Below are positions 30,550 to 38,756 of a stretch of 48,752 bases of DNA, piece by piece. Within the stretch, counting starts at the first letter, position 1; each line of letters starts with the position of its first letter. Source of the DNA: Candidatus Borkfalkia faecavium (GTDB lineage: Bacteria > Bacillota > Clostridia > Christensenellales > Borkfalkiaceae); NCBI GenBank assembly GCA_019114755.1, contig DXEW01000034.1, positions 1-48,752 of the forward strand. Reading direction: 5' to 3'. The notes under the pieces are model-generated. The model worked only from the letters and a program-made list of their open reading frames with translations, ran no database searches and was not told the origin of the DNA. Both the position numbers and the translations under genes were made by a program.

Positions 30550-31239
30550 CTGCCCATAGTAGGCGTTTTTGCCGTGCTTGCGCAGGTAATGCTTATCCAT
30601 CATGAATTTATCGGCACGCTGCACTTTGGGATTGACCTGCTCGGTGATGAAGGCCATTTTGGCGACTTCTTCGATGACGGTGGCGTTGTAGACGGAGCCG
30701 TCGGCATCTTTGCCGAAGGCAAACACGCCGTGGCTTTTGATGAGCACGCCGGGCACTTCGATGGGATCGAGGCCGTCCTTTTTGAAGCGCTCGATGATGA
30801 CAAGGCCGGTATTCTTTTCATACTCCCCTTCGATCTCGGCCTGCGTCAGCGAGCGGGCGCAGGGGATATCGCCGTAGAAATAGTCGGCATGGGTGGTGCC
30901 GTAGAAAGGGATATCCCTGCCCGCCTGCGCCCAGGCGGTGGCAAAGGTGGAATGGGTATGGGTGACGCCGCCCACGTTGGGGAACGCCTTGTAGAACTCG
31001 ATATGGGTGGGCGTATCGCTGGAAGGGCGCAGCTTGCCGTCTACGACCTTGCCGTCTAAATCGACGACGACCATATCGTCGGCGGTCATGTCGTCATACG
31101 AAACGCCGCTGGGCTTGATGACGACGAGGCCGCTGGCGCGGTCGATCTGGCTGACGTTGCCCCAGGTAAACAGCACCAGATGATGCTTGACCAGATCGAG
31201 GTTTGCCTGTAATACCTTTTGCTTCAATTCTTCTAACAT
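30535..31239 (-). CDS. araD: L-ribulose-5-phosphate 4-epimerase
   Basis: 234 residues from the ATG at 31239 (AGGAG spacing 9; the ATG at 31245 would be only 3 bases from it). Class II aldolase-like epimerase producing D-xylulose 5-phosphate. Motifs: [26 protein letters not shown] and the zinc ligands in [17 protein letters not shown] and HADYF. It matches E. coli AraD up to [14 protein letters not shown], where the E. coli protein ends. Here four extra residues GSHK follow, encoded by the repeated structured element (copy B). Confidence 0.97.
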   Translation of the reverse strand: MLEELKQKVLQANLDLVKHHLVLFTWGNVSQIDRASGLVVIKPSGVSYDDMTADDMVVVDLDGKVVDGKLRPSSDTPTHIEFYKAFPNVGGVTHTHSTFATAWAQAGRDIPFYGTTHADYFYGDIPCARSLTQAEIEGEYEKNTGLVIIERFKKDGLDPIEVPGVLIKSHGVFAFGKDADGSVYNATVIEEVAKMAFITEQVNPKVQRADKFMMDKHYLRKHGKNAYYGQGSHK

Positions 31240-31309
31240 ATACATGATCTCCTATATGTTTGTTTTTTTGTTGCTGAAAACTGCTTTGGCGCCCGGATAC
31301 GGCAAAAGC

Positions 31310-31499
31310 GCCGCTTGCGGATGCGCTTGCGCACAAGACCCGTTCGACTCGCTGCGCTCGCTCAGGGTGACAGGGGCGGACGCCCCTCATCCGTCATTCG
31401 TTCCGAATGACACCTTCCCCCTAGGGGGAAGGCAAGGATGGGGCGGGTACCCGCGCGCTTGCCGCGCGGGACTGTCCGCAACTCTCTGTCGCTTCATCA
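31310..31499. repeat. mosaic of F2 and F5 repeats between araB and araD
   Basis: Contains the GCTTGCGGATGCGCTTGCGC block (31313-31332), an F2 copy (31340-31375), F5 with CCGTCATTCGTTCCGAATGA and the perfect 20-base palindrome at 31413-31432, and a CCGCGCGCTTGCCGCGCGG hairpin (31451-31469). F5 parts recur near 48315-48332 and at the window end. Confidence 0.75.
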
Positions 31500-31722
31500 A
31501 TACTCGAAAAAGGCAAAACCACGCTTTTGCCTTTTTCACCCTACAGCGGGGAGCTGCACGCGGAAAGAGTGAAGGCGACGCGCGTTTATAAACCGTGAGC
31601 CCCTAAAGGCGCGACGCCGAGAGAAAACCGGACGCAGAGCCGCTTTTCAAGCGGCGAACGTCGGGTTGTCTCTCCAATCACGAAAAACCGCAGCCGCCAA
31701 CGCGGCGAGGTTTTTGTGAACC
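31500..31722 (-). ncRNA. candidate structured RNA element, copy C (between araB and araD)
   Basis: Minus-strand reading starts GGTTCAC at 31722. P1: TCAC base, AAAAACC and GCCGC arms with complements, bulged C, GTGA; arms wholly different from copies A and B. P2: GAGAGACAACCCGACG with CGTCCGGTTTTCTCTC. P3: GGCGTCGCGC with GCGCGTCGCC (one U-U mismatch), loop TTTAGGGGC...TTTATAAA. P4: TTCAC with GGGTGAA. P5: AAAAAGGCAAAA with TTTTGCCTTTTT. It lies 151 bases after araB. The best-preserved copy together with B. Confidence 0.65.
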
Positions 31723-31873
31723 CCTTTTACCCCTCCCCGCTGCCCAAAGTAAAACCGTGGAGAGCGGTGCAGATTTCTGATTTATGAGCCAAGCGCAAAG
31801 GAGTGTATACAGAAATACATGACCGCCGCGCGCAGGCGATAGAAAGCGGAAAGATGCGCCGCTATACGCGGTT
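31723..31873. other. 151-base spacer between araB and element copy C
   Basis: No gene, clear hairpin or T-tract seen; the sequence looks like unremarkable spacer. Confidence 0.5.
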
Positions 31874-33469
31874 TTACATGTCTTTGACCGCTTCGCGCAC
31901 GATGGGCAGACCCTTCACATACCTCTTTGCAAACTCTTCAAACCCTGCAACGTCGGCGGGGTCGGGGGCGAGGGTGACGCCCTCCTGCCCGGCGAAGACT
32001 TTGTTGTTGAGGTAATCTTGCAGCGACTCGCCCGGTTCTTTGGTGACGACGTAGTTGGCGAGGATGGCGATGCCCCAGGCGCCGCCTTCCCCTGCCGTCT
32101 TCATGACGGTGACGGGCGCGTTGATGGCGGCGGCGAGATAGCTTTGGCCGACGCGTTCGGTCTTGAACAGGCCGCCGTGCCCGGTGATGGCATCCAGGCG
32201 GACGCCCTCTTCTTTGAGCATGATGTCGCACCCGACTTTCAGAACGCCCAGCGACGCGAACAGGTGGGCGCGCATGAAGTTGGCGAGGCTGAAGTTGCTT
32301 TCGGACGTGCGCACGAACATCGGCCTGCCGGCATCTACCTTGGTGATGTGCTCGTTGGAGACGTAGTTATAGGCGAGCAGCCCGCCGCAGTCTTTATCCC
32401 CCTTTTCGGAGCAGAAATAGAGCATATTGTACAGATCGGGCTTAGCGATCTCGACGCCCGCCAGCTTTGCGAACTCGTCGAACAAGTTCACCCAGCCGTT
32501 GAGGTCGGAAGTGCAGTTGTTGCAGTGCACCATGCCCACGGGGTCGCCCACGGGGGTGGTGACGAGGTCGATCTCGTCATACGGCCTGGAAAGTTCCTTT
32601 TCCAAAACGATCATCGCAAACACGGACGTGCCCGCGGAGACGTTGCCGGTGCGCGGCGCCACGGAATTGGTGGCCACCATGCCCGTGCCCGCATCGCCTT
32701 CGGGCGGGCAGAAGGGAATGCCCGGCTGCAAATTGCCGGAAGGATCGAGCAGTTTTGCCCCCTCTTCGGTCAGCCTGCCCGCCTCTTCGCCTGCGACCAA
32801 AATTTCGGGCAAAATATCTTCCACCTTGAAAGGAAGCCCGTACGGGGCGATGAGCTCGTCAAACTGTTTGAGCATGGCGGGGTTATAGCAGCGGGTGCCG
32901 GCGGCGATGGGGAACATGCCCGACGCCTCGCCGATGCCGATGACCTTGCGGCCGGTCAGCTTCCAGTGCACATACCCTTCGAGGGTGGTCTGGAAGTCGA
33001 TATCCTTGACGTGCTCTTCGCCGTTGAGGATGGCCTGATACAGGTGCGCCACCGACCAGCGGGCGGGGATATGATAGTTGAACAGCTGCGTCAGCTGTTC
33101 CGCCGCGGGGGCAGCGTTGTTGTTGCGCCAGGTGCGGAAGGGAACGAGCAGCTCGCCCGCCTTGTCGAACACCATATAGCCGTGCATCATGGCCGAAAAG
33201 CCGATGGCGCCCAGCGTCTTGACGGTGACGCCGTACTTGGCGCGCACGTCCTCCGCCATCTTGACGTAGCAGTCCTGCACGCCCGTCCAGATGTCTTCGA
33301 GGGTGTACGTCCAGATGCCGTTTTCCAGGCGGTTTTCCCAGTCGTGGCTGCCCGAGGCGATGGGGACGTTGTCCTCGTCCACGAGCACAGCCTTGATGCG
33401 CGTAGAGCCGAACTCGATGCCGAGCGCGGTCTTGCCGTTTTCAATGATCTGCCGATAATTTTTTTCCAT
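31874..33469 (-). CDS. araB: FGGY-family sugar kinase, probable ribulokinase
   Basis: 531 residues of the FGGY/hexokinase-actin fold. N-terminal phosphate-binding loop [18 protein letters not shown] (residues 17-34); then [28 protein letters not shown], the [12 protein letters not shown] hinge and the C-terminal [14 protein letters not shown] and [14 protein letters not shown] adenosine-binding segments. The class phosphorylates ketoses or polyols; its position before araD and araA makes L-ribulose the likely substrate, so the symbol rests on context. Weak ribosome site AGGGGTC. A promoter with a palindrome lies upstream. Confidence 0.88.
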   Translation of the reverse strand: MEKNYRQIIENGKTALGIEFGSTRIKAVLVDEDNVPIASGSHDWENRLENGIWTYTLEDIWTGVQDCYVKMAEDVRAKYGVTVKTLGAIGFSAMMHGYMVFDKAGELLVPFRTWRNNNAAPAAEQLTQLFNYHIPARWSVAHLYQAILNGEEHVKDIDFQTTLEGYVHWKLTGRKVIGIGEASGMFPIAAGTRCYNPAMLKQFDELIAPYGLPFKVEDILPEILVAGEEAGRLTEEGAKLLDPSGNLQPGIPFCPPEGDAGTGMVATNSVAPRTGNVSAGTSVFAMIVLEKELSRPYDEIDLVTTPVGDPVGMVHCNNCTSDLNGWVNLFDEFAKLAGVEIAKPDLYNMLYFCSEKGDKDCGGLLAYNYVSNEHITKVDAGRPMFVRTSESNFSLANFMRAHLFASLGVLKVGCDIMLKEEGVRLDAITGHGGLFKTERVGQSYLAAAINAPVTVMKTAGEGGAWGIAILANYVVTKEPGESLQDYLNNKVFAGQEGVTLAPDPADVAGFEEFAKRYVKGLPIVREAVKDM

Positions 33470-33561
33470 GATAGACCCCTACTCTTGCCGCGCGCTGTCG
33501 CCGCGGCCGTACTTTTGCCGAACCGAAGCGCACGCTTGTCCGCTTCCGTCCGGTTACATCT

Positions 33562-33590
33562 ATTATAAAGAAAAACGGCGGAAAAATCAA
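33562..33590 (-). promoter_or_regulatory. promoter of the arabinose genes
   Basis: On the minus strand TTGATT (33585-33590), 17-base spacer, TATAAT (33562-33567). Leader of about 85 bases to the araB ATG. Confidence 0.75.
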
Positions 33591-33596
33591 TAGTTG

Positions 33597-33613
33597 TACG
33601 AAAATTTATCGTA
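33597..33613. promoter_or_regulatory. candidate operator upstream of the araB promoter
   Basis: Inverted repeat TACGA-N7-TCGTA in an AT-rich context, 6 bases upstream of the -35. It resembles sites of GntR/AraR-type regulators only loosely; no regulator gene is in the window. Confidence 0.35.
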
Positions 33614-33725
33614 ATTTTTTTCAGAAATTGAGCGAAAGGTTCACCGCAGCGGCCCTTTTTTGTGCAAAACGACGGGCGGCATTCCTTTGACGGCGAACGG
33701 CGAACACAACAAACGGCAACGCAAA

Positions 33726-33754
33726 GCGGCGGGCACTTTGCCCGCCGCGTTTTT
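33726..33754 (+). terminator. hairpin with T-tract, left border of the AT-rich patch
   Basis: 10-bp stem GCGGCGGGCA/TGCCCGCCGC, 3-base loop, then G and T5 on the plus strand. The same hairpin recurs at 34590-34620. On the minus strand it lies 40 bases after the 54-residue gene and is followed by TTT only. Confidence 0.6.
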
Positions 33755-33794
33755 GTGTTCTGTACTTTGCATTTTCCGTCCGTACGCCTGCCCG

Positions 33795-33959
33795 CTATTT
33801 ATGGGGCAAAAACAGCCCGACGAGCAGCAAAATAATGCCGCCGACCAGTCCGATCCCCCACAGCACATATCCGAACACCGCCCCGTTTACCGCGGCGATC
33901 ACCCCCATCACGCCGATGAGCAGCAGCGCTATAGACGACAACAACAGTTTTGTACTCAT
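33795..33959 (-). CDS. 54-residue membrane protein with two predicted segments
   Basis: ATG at 33959 with CAGGAGGG five bases upstream, a strong ribosome site. Starts MSTKLLLSSIALLLIGVMGV; the second hydrophobic segment is GYVLWGIGLVGGIILLLVGL, ending FLPHK. Two transmembrane helices with a short polar turn. No family recognised. It follows the broken AT-rich gene by 15 bases and has higher G+C content than it. Confidence 0.7.
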   Translation of the reverse strand: MSTKLLLSSIALLLIGVMGVIAAVNGAVFGYVLWGIGLVGGIILLLVGLFLPHK

Positions 33960-33974
33960 ATACCCTCCTGAATT

Positions 33975-34481
33975 TTAATCATAGTAATAGAAATTTACCG
34001 TATCACTTGCTGTATCGTTCAAAGCCGGTGCGTTGATAGTAACGCCAAACCCACTGATTTGAAACGAAATTGATCCAAAAAGTGGAGTTCTATCGTGTGT
34101 ATAATTCATATTGATAGCCGTGACCTTATGATCTCTTTCGCTATCAACATAAATCGTATCTTTGGGTAAGAGATCAAAATGAGCAGACCCTCTAAAATAT
34201 GTTATATATTCATATGTATATTGCATTAAACTGACGCTATAACCCAAGCCCCCTTGTTCAACCAAATCAGGACGATCCAATCTATAATACGTATACCATT
34301 GTGCCGTTACGCTATCCAAATCATCCGTGGCTTGACAAGCCGAATTAAAGCTATCGTCTTCATAAGCAAAAAGCGATTCATCCCGGTTCATAGCAACGCC
34401 GTCCGTTTTCTGTATAATCGGCACTTGTTCCCATCGCTATAACCATAGATAAAACTACATACATAATTTTTTCATAGCCAT
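33975..34481 (-). pseudogene. broken AT-rich gene for a small exported protein
   Basis: An open frame of 149 codons (33975-34424, first possible start GTG) encodes a Tyr/Asp-rich, probably secreted domain (for example TAQWYTYYRLDRPDLVEQGG, ISFQISGFGV). A promoter, the ribosome site AGAGGAC and ATG start lie 51-60 bases further upstream, but that frame stops after MKKLCM. Shifting one base at the A6 run gives MKKIMYVVLSMVIAMGTSA, a convincing signal peptide, which then runs out of frame with the main domain. At least two frameshifts are needed, so the gene appears decayed, or the sequence has errors. Much lower G+C content than surroundings suggests foreign origin. Confidence 0.6.
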
Positions 34482-34505
34482 GTCCTCTTTTTTATCTCTA
34501 CCTTT

Positions 34506-34533
34506 ATTTTACCACAGAAATCTTGTTTGTCAA
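34506..34533 (-). promoter_or_regulatory. promoter of the AT-rich gene
   Basis: On the minus strand TTGACA (34528-34533), 16-base spacer, TAAAAT (34506-34511), 25 bases before the first ATG. Confidence 0.7.
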
Positions 34534-34589
34534 TAGGAAATCTAAAAATATTTTGTTGAAAACGGAAATTTTTTCATGCGACAGGCAAA

Positions 34590-34620
34590 GCGGCGGGCAA
34601 AGTGCCCGCCGCGTTCTTTT
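34590..34620. terminator. hairpin with T-rich flank, right border of the AT-rich patch
   Basis: Same 10-bp stem GCGGCGGGCA/TGCCCGCCGC as 33726-33748, within a ~30-base direct repeat; followed by GTTCTTTT on the plus strand. Confidence 0.55.
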
Positions 34621-34684
34621 GTTATATAAAATGCAAATTTCTGCGCCCGCGTTTTGCGGGCAGGTCTTATTTTCAGACGTAAAC

Positions 34685-34809
34685 GGAACTTCAAAAGCCC
34701 GAAACGGCAAATTTTACTCCCGGCGCAAATAGAACTTCAAAAAAAGCCAAAACGGCGGCGTTTGCCGGAAGCGCACTGCGGCGACTTCGGCAGCGGCAAA
34801 TTTTACTCC
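34685..34809. repeat. duplicated 3' end of the hydrogenase gene
   Basis: CGGCAAATTTTACTCC spans the hydrogenase stop region (34794-34809) and recurs downstream at 34705-34720; GAACTTCAAAA occurs at 34685 and 34732. Comparable to the duplicated tail of spoVAC. Confidence 0.65.
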
Positions 34810-36314
34810 AACCGCACTTCGGCAAGTTCTTTGGGCGGCAGCTGTTCGCTGGAAGAGGCGACCGTCTTTTTCACCAGCGCCGCCGCCTTGCCGACGGCGA
34901 TGTTGGTGCCCGCGCCCGCCACGCAGCCGCCCGGGCAGCCCATCCCCTCGATGAGGGAACCGTTCAGCTTGCCCAATTTTGCCAACAGCAGGATCTTGCG
35001 GCAATCTTCCAGCCCCTCTACATGCTGGATATTGACCTGCGTGCCGGGGTAATAGGCGTCGATACACTTTTGGATGGCGCCCGCGACGCCGCCCGCCACC
35101 GCATAGCCGCGGCCTGCGCCCGTGGCGTCGTGCATGCCCTTGTGCGCTTCCACCGCTTCGGGGTCGATGCCCTTGGCCTCGAACATGGCGGACAGCTCTT
35201 CAAAGGTGATGACGAAGTCTACGTCACTGCGGACGGTGCGGCGGGAAGCTTCCAGCTTTTTCGCCGCGCAGGGGCCGATGAACACCACCCGACAGTCGGG
35301 ATATTTTTGCTTGATGGAGCGGGCGGTGGCGACCATGGGCGTGAGGGTGCGGGAAATTTTATCCGCCGATTCGGGGAAATAGCGCTTGACGAGCATCGCC
35401 CAGGCGGGGCAGCAGGAGGTGAGCATGAAGGGCTGCTGACCCGTCGCCACCCGTTCGGCGTAGTGCTCCGCCTCGATGGCGGCGCCCATGTCTGCACCCA
35501 GCGCCACTTCAAACACCTCGGCAAAGCCGAGTTCGAGCAGCGCCGCCTTGATCTTGCCGGGGGTCGCCTTGTCGCCGAACTGCCCCACATAGGCGGGCGC
35601 AACGGCGGCGACGACCTTATCTCCCCTGCGGATGGCGCGAATGAGCTGGAAGAACTGCGATTTATCGGCGATAGCGCCGAAGGGGCAGCTGACCATGCAC
35701 ATGCCGCAGGAGACGCATTTATCGGGGTTGATCTTCGCCCTGCCCAGTTCGTCAGACTCGATGGCCTTGACGCCGCACGCCTCCGCGCAGGGGCGGGTGC
35801 GGTGGGCGATGGCGTCGTACGGGCAGGCGGCCTTGCACTTGCCGCACTTGATGCATTTGGACTGGTCGATGACCGACTTTCCGTTCACGATGGACACGGC
35901 GCCCTTGGGGCAGACGGTGGTGCACGGGTGCGCCACGCAGCCGCGGCAGTTGTCCGTCACCTTGTACATGTTCGGCTCGCAGGCGGCGCAGGCGGAGGGA
36001 ATGACCTGGATGAGGGGCGGCTCGTAGTATTTATCGGCGATGTCGCTGGCGCGAAGGCCTGCGGTGACGTGCACGGGCTTGTCTTCGGGGCGGAGAGAAA
36101 GCCCCATCGCCAGGCGCACGCGCTCGGAACAGATGGCGCGCTCGCGCCAGATGCTCTCGCGGTAGAGCGGCTTGTCGCCGGGGGTGATCTTGTACGGGAT
36201 CGCCTCGACGGCGTCTTGCAGTTCCGCCTTGTCCGTTTCAAAGGCGACGCGCGCCATCTCTACAAACACCTGACGGCGCAGTTTTTTTAAGGGAGTCAAG
36301 AGGCCTCTTTCCAT
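34803..36314 (-). CDS. [FeFe] hydrogenase, monomeric ferredoxin-type (group B-like)
   Basis: 503 residues from the ATG at 36314 (GGAG spacing 10); the frame could extend to a TTG at 36329. N-terminal region, then 4Fe-4S motifs: CAACEPNMYKVTDNCRGC, CTTVCPKG, CIKCGKCKAACPYDAI and CVSCGMCMVSCPFGAI. The H-cluster domain has all three signatures: L1 LTSCCPAW, L2 FIGPCAAKKLE and L3 EGMGCPGGCVAGAG. It catalyses reversible proton reduction with ferredoxin. No HydE, HydF or HydG maturase nor electron-transfer partner adjoins. The arrangement of Cys motifs resembles group B enzymes of anaerobic Firmicutes (from memory). Confidence 0.93.
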   Translation of the reverse strand: MERGLLTPLKKLRRQVFVEMARVAFETDKAELQDAVEAIPYKITPGDKPLYRESIWRERAICSERVRLAMGLSLRPEDKPVHVTAGLRASDIADKYYEPPLIQVIPSACAACEPNMYKVTDNCRGCVAHPCTTVCPKGAVSIVNGKSVIDQSKCIKCGKCKAACPYDAIAHRTRPCAEACGVKAIESDELGRAKINPDKCVSCGMCMVSCPFGAIADKSQFFQLIRAIRRGDKVVAAVAPAYVGQFGDKATPGKIKAALLELGFAEVFEVALGADMGAAIEAEHYAERVATGQQPFMLTSCCPAWAMLVKRYFPESADKISRTLTPMVATARSIKQKYPDCRVVFIGPCAAKKLEASRRTVRSDVDFVITFEELSAMFEAKGIDPEAVEAHKGMHDATGAGRGYAVAGGVAGAIQKCIDAYYPGTQVNIQHVEGLEDCRKILLLAKLGKLNGSLIEGMGCPGGCVAGAGTNIAVGKAAALVKKTVASSSEQLPPKELAEVRLE

Positions 36315-36412
36315 GATGATATTCTCCAACGATCGTTATAGTTGTATGTATAATATGCAAGAGCCGCCGTGGCTAACTACACAAGAGCCGCCGCCGCTCC
36401 GATGGTTCCCCT

Positions 36413-36949
36413 TCAATTTTTATCGTAAATATACACGGCGTCTTCGCCGTCAGTCTCCAAAAAGCGGACGGCGATGCCCTCCCTGCGGGAGGTGGGCACG
36501 TTTTTGCCCGTGTAGTCGGCGTGGAAGGGAAGCTCGCGGTGGCCGCGGTCGATGAGCACCAAAAACTGGATGGAGCGCGGGCGGCCCAGCTGCATCACCT
36601 CGGAGATGGCGGCGCGCACCGTGCGGCCGGTGTAGAACACGTCGTCGCAGATGAGCACGTCTTTGCCGTCGACGCCGAAGCCGATCTCGCTGCCCAAAAA
36701 GGCGATGTCGGCATTTTCGCCCAAATCGTCGCGGTAGAGGGCGATATCGAACTCGCCCATGGGCACGGGCGAACCCTCGATCTGCTGCAAAAACGCGCGC
36801 ATGCGCTGCGCCACCACCACGCCGCGCGTCTTGATGCCGATGAGGGCGAGGTTGGCGGTGCCGTCGTTGCCTTCGATGACCTGATGCGCCAGGCGGCGGA
36901 AGGTATTTTCCATGCCGGCGGCGTCCATCAGCTGACCTTTCAGTTCCAT
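36413..36949 (-). CDS. pyrR: PyrR bifunctional pyrimidine regulator / uracil phosphoribosyltransferase
   Basis: 178 residues. The PRPP-binding motif DVLICDDVFYTGRTVRAAI (residues ~96-114) and the RNA-binding region around GIKTRGVVVAQR and RREGIAVRF match PyrR, which binds pyr mRNA attenuators with UMP or UTP and has weak uracil phosphoribosyltransferase activity. Its ATG overlaps the end of the upstream pseudouridine synthase gene by 10 bases, with GGAGG inside that gene. No pyr biosynthetic gene or PyrR attenuator is visible nearby, so it must act in trans. Confidence 0.95.
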   Translation of the reverse strand: MELKGQLMDAAGMENTFRRLAHQVIEGNDGTANLALIGIKTRGVVVAQRMRAFLQQIEGSPVPMGEFDIALYRDDLGENADIAFLGSEIGFGVDGKDVLICDDVFYTGRTVRAAISEVMQLGRPRSIQFLVLIDRGHRELPFHADYTGKNVPTSRREGIAVRFLETDGEDAVYIYDKN

Positions 36950-37884
36950 GGCTGTTCCTCCTGCGGGGGTGCTTCCCGCTTTTCCAATAGATCGAGCACC
37001 CGCGTAAAGTGCGGGGGGAGCGGGGCTTCAAAGCACATGCGCTCGCCCGTGCGGGGATGGGTGAGCGAAAGGCGGCAGGCGTGCAGCAGCTGCCCTTCGA
37101 GGTTGAATTTCTGTTTTTTGCTGCCGTAGACGGGGTCGCCCACGATGGGGTGGCCGATGTGGCGGCAATGCACGCGGATCTGATGGGTGCGGCCGGTCTC
37201 CAGCCGGAAGTGCACGAGGGTGTACCCCGCGGCGTAGCGGCGGACGACGTCGAAATTGGTGACGGCGAGCTTGCCCTTTTCGGCGGGCACGACCGCCATT
37301 TTGACGCGATCGGTAGGACTGCGGCCGATATACGTTTGGATGCGCCCCTCGTCCTGCCCGAAAATGCCCTCGCACAAAGCGAGATACTCGCGGGCGCACG
37401 TCTTTTGGGCGATCTGTTCGGAAAGGGAGAGGTGGGCGGCGTCGTTTTTGGCGACGACCAAAAGCCCGGACGTATCTTTATCGATGCGGTGGACGATGCC
37501 CGGGCGCACCACGCCGTTGATGGAGCTGAGGCTTTTGAGGCGGTACAGCAGGGCGTTGACCAGCGTGCCCGAGAGGTTGCCGCTGCCCGCGTGCACGGTG
37601 AGCCCCTGCGGCTTATCGATGACGGCGATGTCGTCGTCTTCATAGACGATGCGGATGGGGATATCCTGCGGGGTGAGATCGAGCTGCTGCGGGGGCGGGA
37701 TATCGGCCGTGACCCTCTCCCCCGCCGCTACGGCGTGCGACGCCTTGGCGGGCGCGCCGTTGACGGACACATGCCCCTCGTCGATGAGTTTTTTTGCCGC
37801 CGAGCGGGTGAGGGAGAGCTGCTGCGACAGGAACACGTCCAGCCGCATCCCCCCTTCCGCCGCCCGCAGTTCATGCGTTTCCAT
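36940..37884 (-). CDS. rluD: RluD-type ribosomal pseudouridine synthase
   Basis: 314 residues from ATG at 37884; the longer frame is antisense-like lspA tail. N-terminal S4 domain (MRLDVFLSQQLSLTRSAAKKLI, as MRLDVFLSQQ and LTRSAAKKLI) then the RsuA/RluD catalytic domain with GIVHRIDKDTSGLLVVAK, where the Asp of HRIDKDTSG is the catalytic residue, and RLETGRTHQIRVH. It isomerises uridines, most likely in 23S rRNA. It overlaps lspA by 14 bases and pyrR by 10, so translation is coupled. The exact target site cannot be told from sequence. Confidence 0.92.
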   Translation of the reverse strand: METHELRAAEGGMRLDVFLSQQLSLTRSAAKKLIDEGHVSVNGAPAKASHAVAAGERVTADIPPPQQLDLTPQDIPIRIVYEDDDIAVIDKPQGLTVHAGSGNLSGTLVNALLYRLKSLSSINGVVRPGIVHRIDKDTSGLLVVAKNDAAHLSLSEQIAQKTCAREYLALCEGIFGQDEGRIQTYIGRSPTDRVKMAVVPAEKGKLAVTNFDVVRRYAAGYTLVHFRLETGRTHQIRVHCRHIGHPIVGDPVYGSKKQKFNLEGQLLHACRLSLTHPRTGERMCFEAPLPPHFTRVLDLLEKREAPPQEEQPWN

Positions 37885-38746
37885 GCCCTGCCTGCGGAGC
37901 CCGGGGCTCCCCTTTCCCTTCTTTCGTATCCGCCGCAGAAGAGGCGGCTTCTTTTCCGCAAGCGCCGTCTGCGCCTTCCCCGGAAGAGGCGGCTTCTGCG
38001 GAGGCAGGCTCTTCTTCCGTTTCAGAAGAAACATCCTCCGCGAATTTTTCTTCTGTTTGGGAAGAAGCGTTCTCCGTCGGCCCTTCTTCCGTTTCAGAAG
38101 AAGAATTTTCTGCGGGCAGCGTTTTTGTTCCCGCTGCGGCTTCGCCCTGCCCGTACACTTCCCCGCCCTCTGCGGGGAGCTCTTCTTCCTTCAATCCCCC
38201 TGCGGGGGGCTCTTCGCCCTTCATTTCCTGCGCGGGGGACTCTTTGGGGGCGGGGCGGAAGATGGCCTCTTCATCCACGAACAACAAGCAGATGATCAGC
38301 ATCACCGCGCCCACGGTGATCTCGAGGTCGGCGACGTTGTTGCTGAAATCGACGAAGCCGAAATTCATATAGATGAAATCGCGCACGGCCTGCATGGCGA
38401 TGCGGTCGATGAGGTTGCCCACCGCCCCCGCCAAGATGAGCACCAGCGCGTAGCGCAGCAGCAGGCGGCGCTTGGGGATCTTGAAGATGAGCACGGCGAT
38501 GACGATGCTCGCGACCGCCGTGATGGCGATGACGATGGGCTGCGTCCATTCGCCGCCCTCGCCGATACTGAAGGAGATGCCCTCGTTCAAGACGGTGTTG
38601 AACCCCAAAAAGCCGGGGATGACCATGGTGACAGGCGCGTTTTCGCCCATGACGGCGAAGGCAATCGCCTTGGTGATCTGGTCTGCCGCCAGCAGCACCA
38701 AAAACACGATGCCGAGCAGCAGCAGGTCCTTTTTTGTTACTTTCAT
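37871..38746 (-). CDS. lspA: lipoprotein signal peptidase II with long acidic C-terminal tail
   Basis: 291 residues; the first ~165 are LspA, the membrane aspartyl protease that cleaves prolipoproteins. Four membrane segments; catalytic Asp residues in GNLIDRI and NNVADLEI. Odd: about 125 further residues, rich in Glu, Ser and Ala with repeats (ENSSSETEEGPTEN, ENASSQTEEKFAED, DVSSETEEEPASAE), predicted disordered, and not part of the usual 150-170-residue family. The tail should face the cytoplasm if topology is normal. AAGGAC upstream; starts 10 bases after the divIVA-like stop. Lgt is encoded in the same operon. Confidence 0.93.
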   Translation of the reverse strand: MKVTKKDLLLLGIVFLVLLAADQITKAIAFAVMGENAPVTMVIPGFLGFNTVLNEGISFSIGEGGEWTQPIVIAITAVASIVIAVLIFKIPKRRLLLRYALVLILAGAVGNLIDRIAMQAVRDFIYMNFGFVDFSNNVADLEITVGAVMLIICLLFVDEEAIFRPAPKESPAQEMKGEEPPAGGLKEEELPAEGGEVYGQGEAAAGTKTLPAENSSSETEEGPTENASSQTEEKFAEDVSSETEEEPASAEAASSGEGADGACGKEAASSAADTKEGKGEPRAPQAGHGNA

Positions 38747-38756
38747 AGAACTGTCC

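Noticed and set aside
28113-31730. CRISPR array in the repeat-rich arabinose gaps
   Set aside because: Repeats are irregular in length, order and spacing, with no constant repeat-spacer rhythm and no cas genes.
33641-33868. 75-codon minus-strand ORF overlapping the 54-residue membrane protein
   Set aside because: Different frame from the ORF with the strong ribosome site and hydrophobic pattern; runs through the hairpin at 33726.
34504-34732. Two short opposed ORFs downstream of the hydrogenase
   Set aside because: They run through the border hairpin and the duplicated hydrogenase tail, with no start signals.
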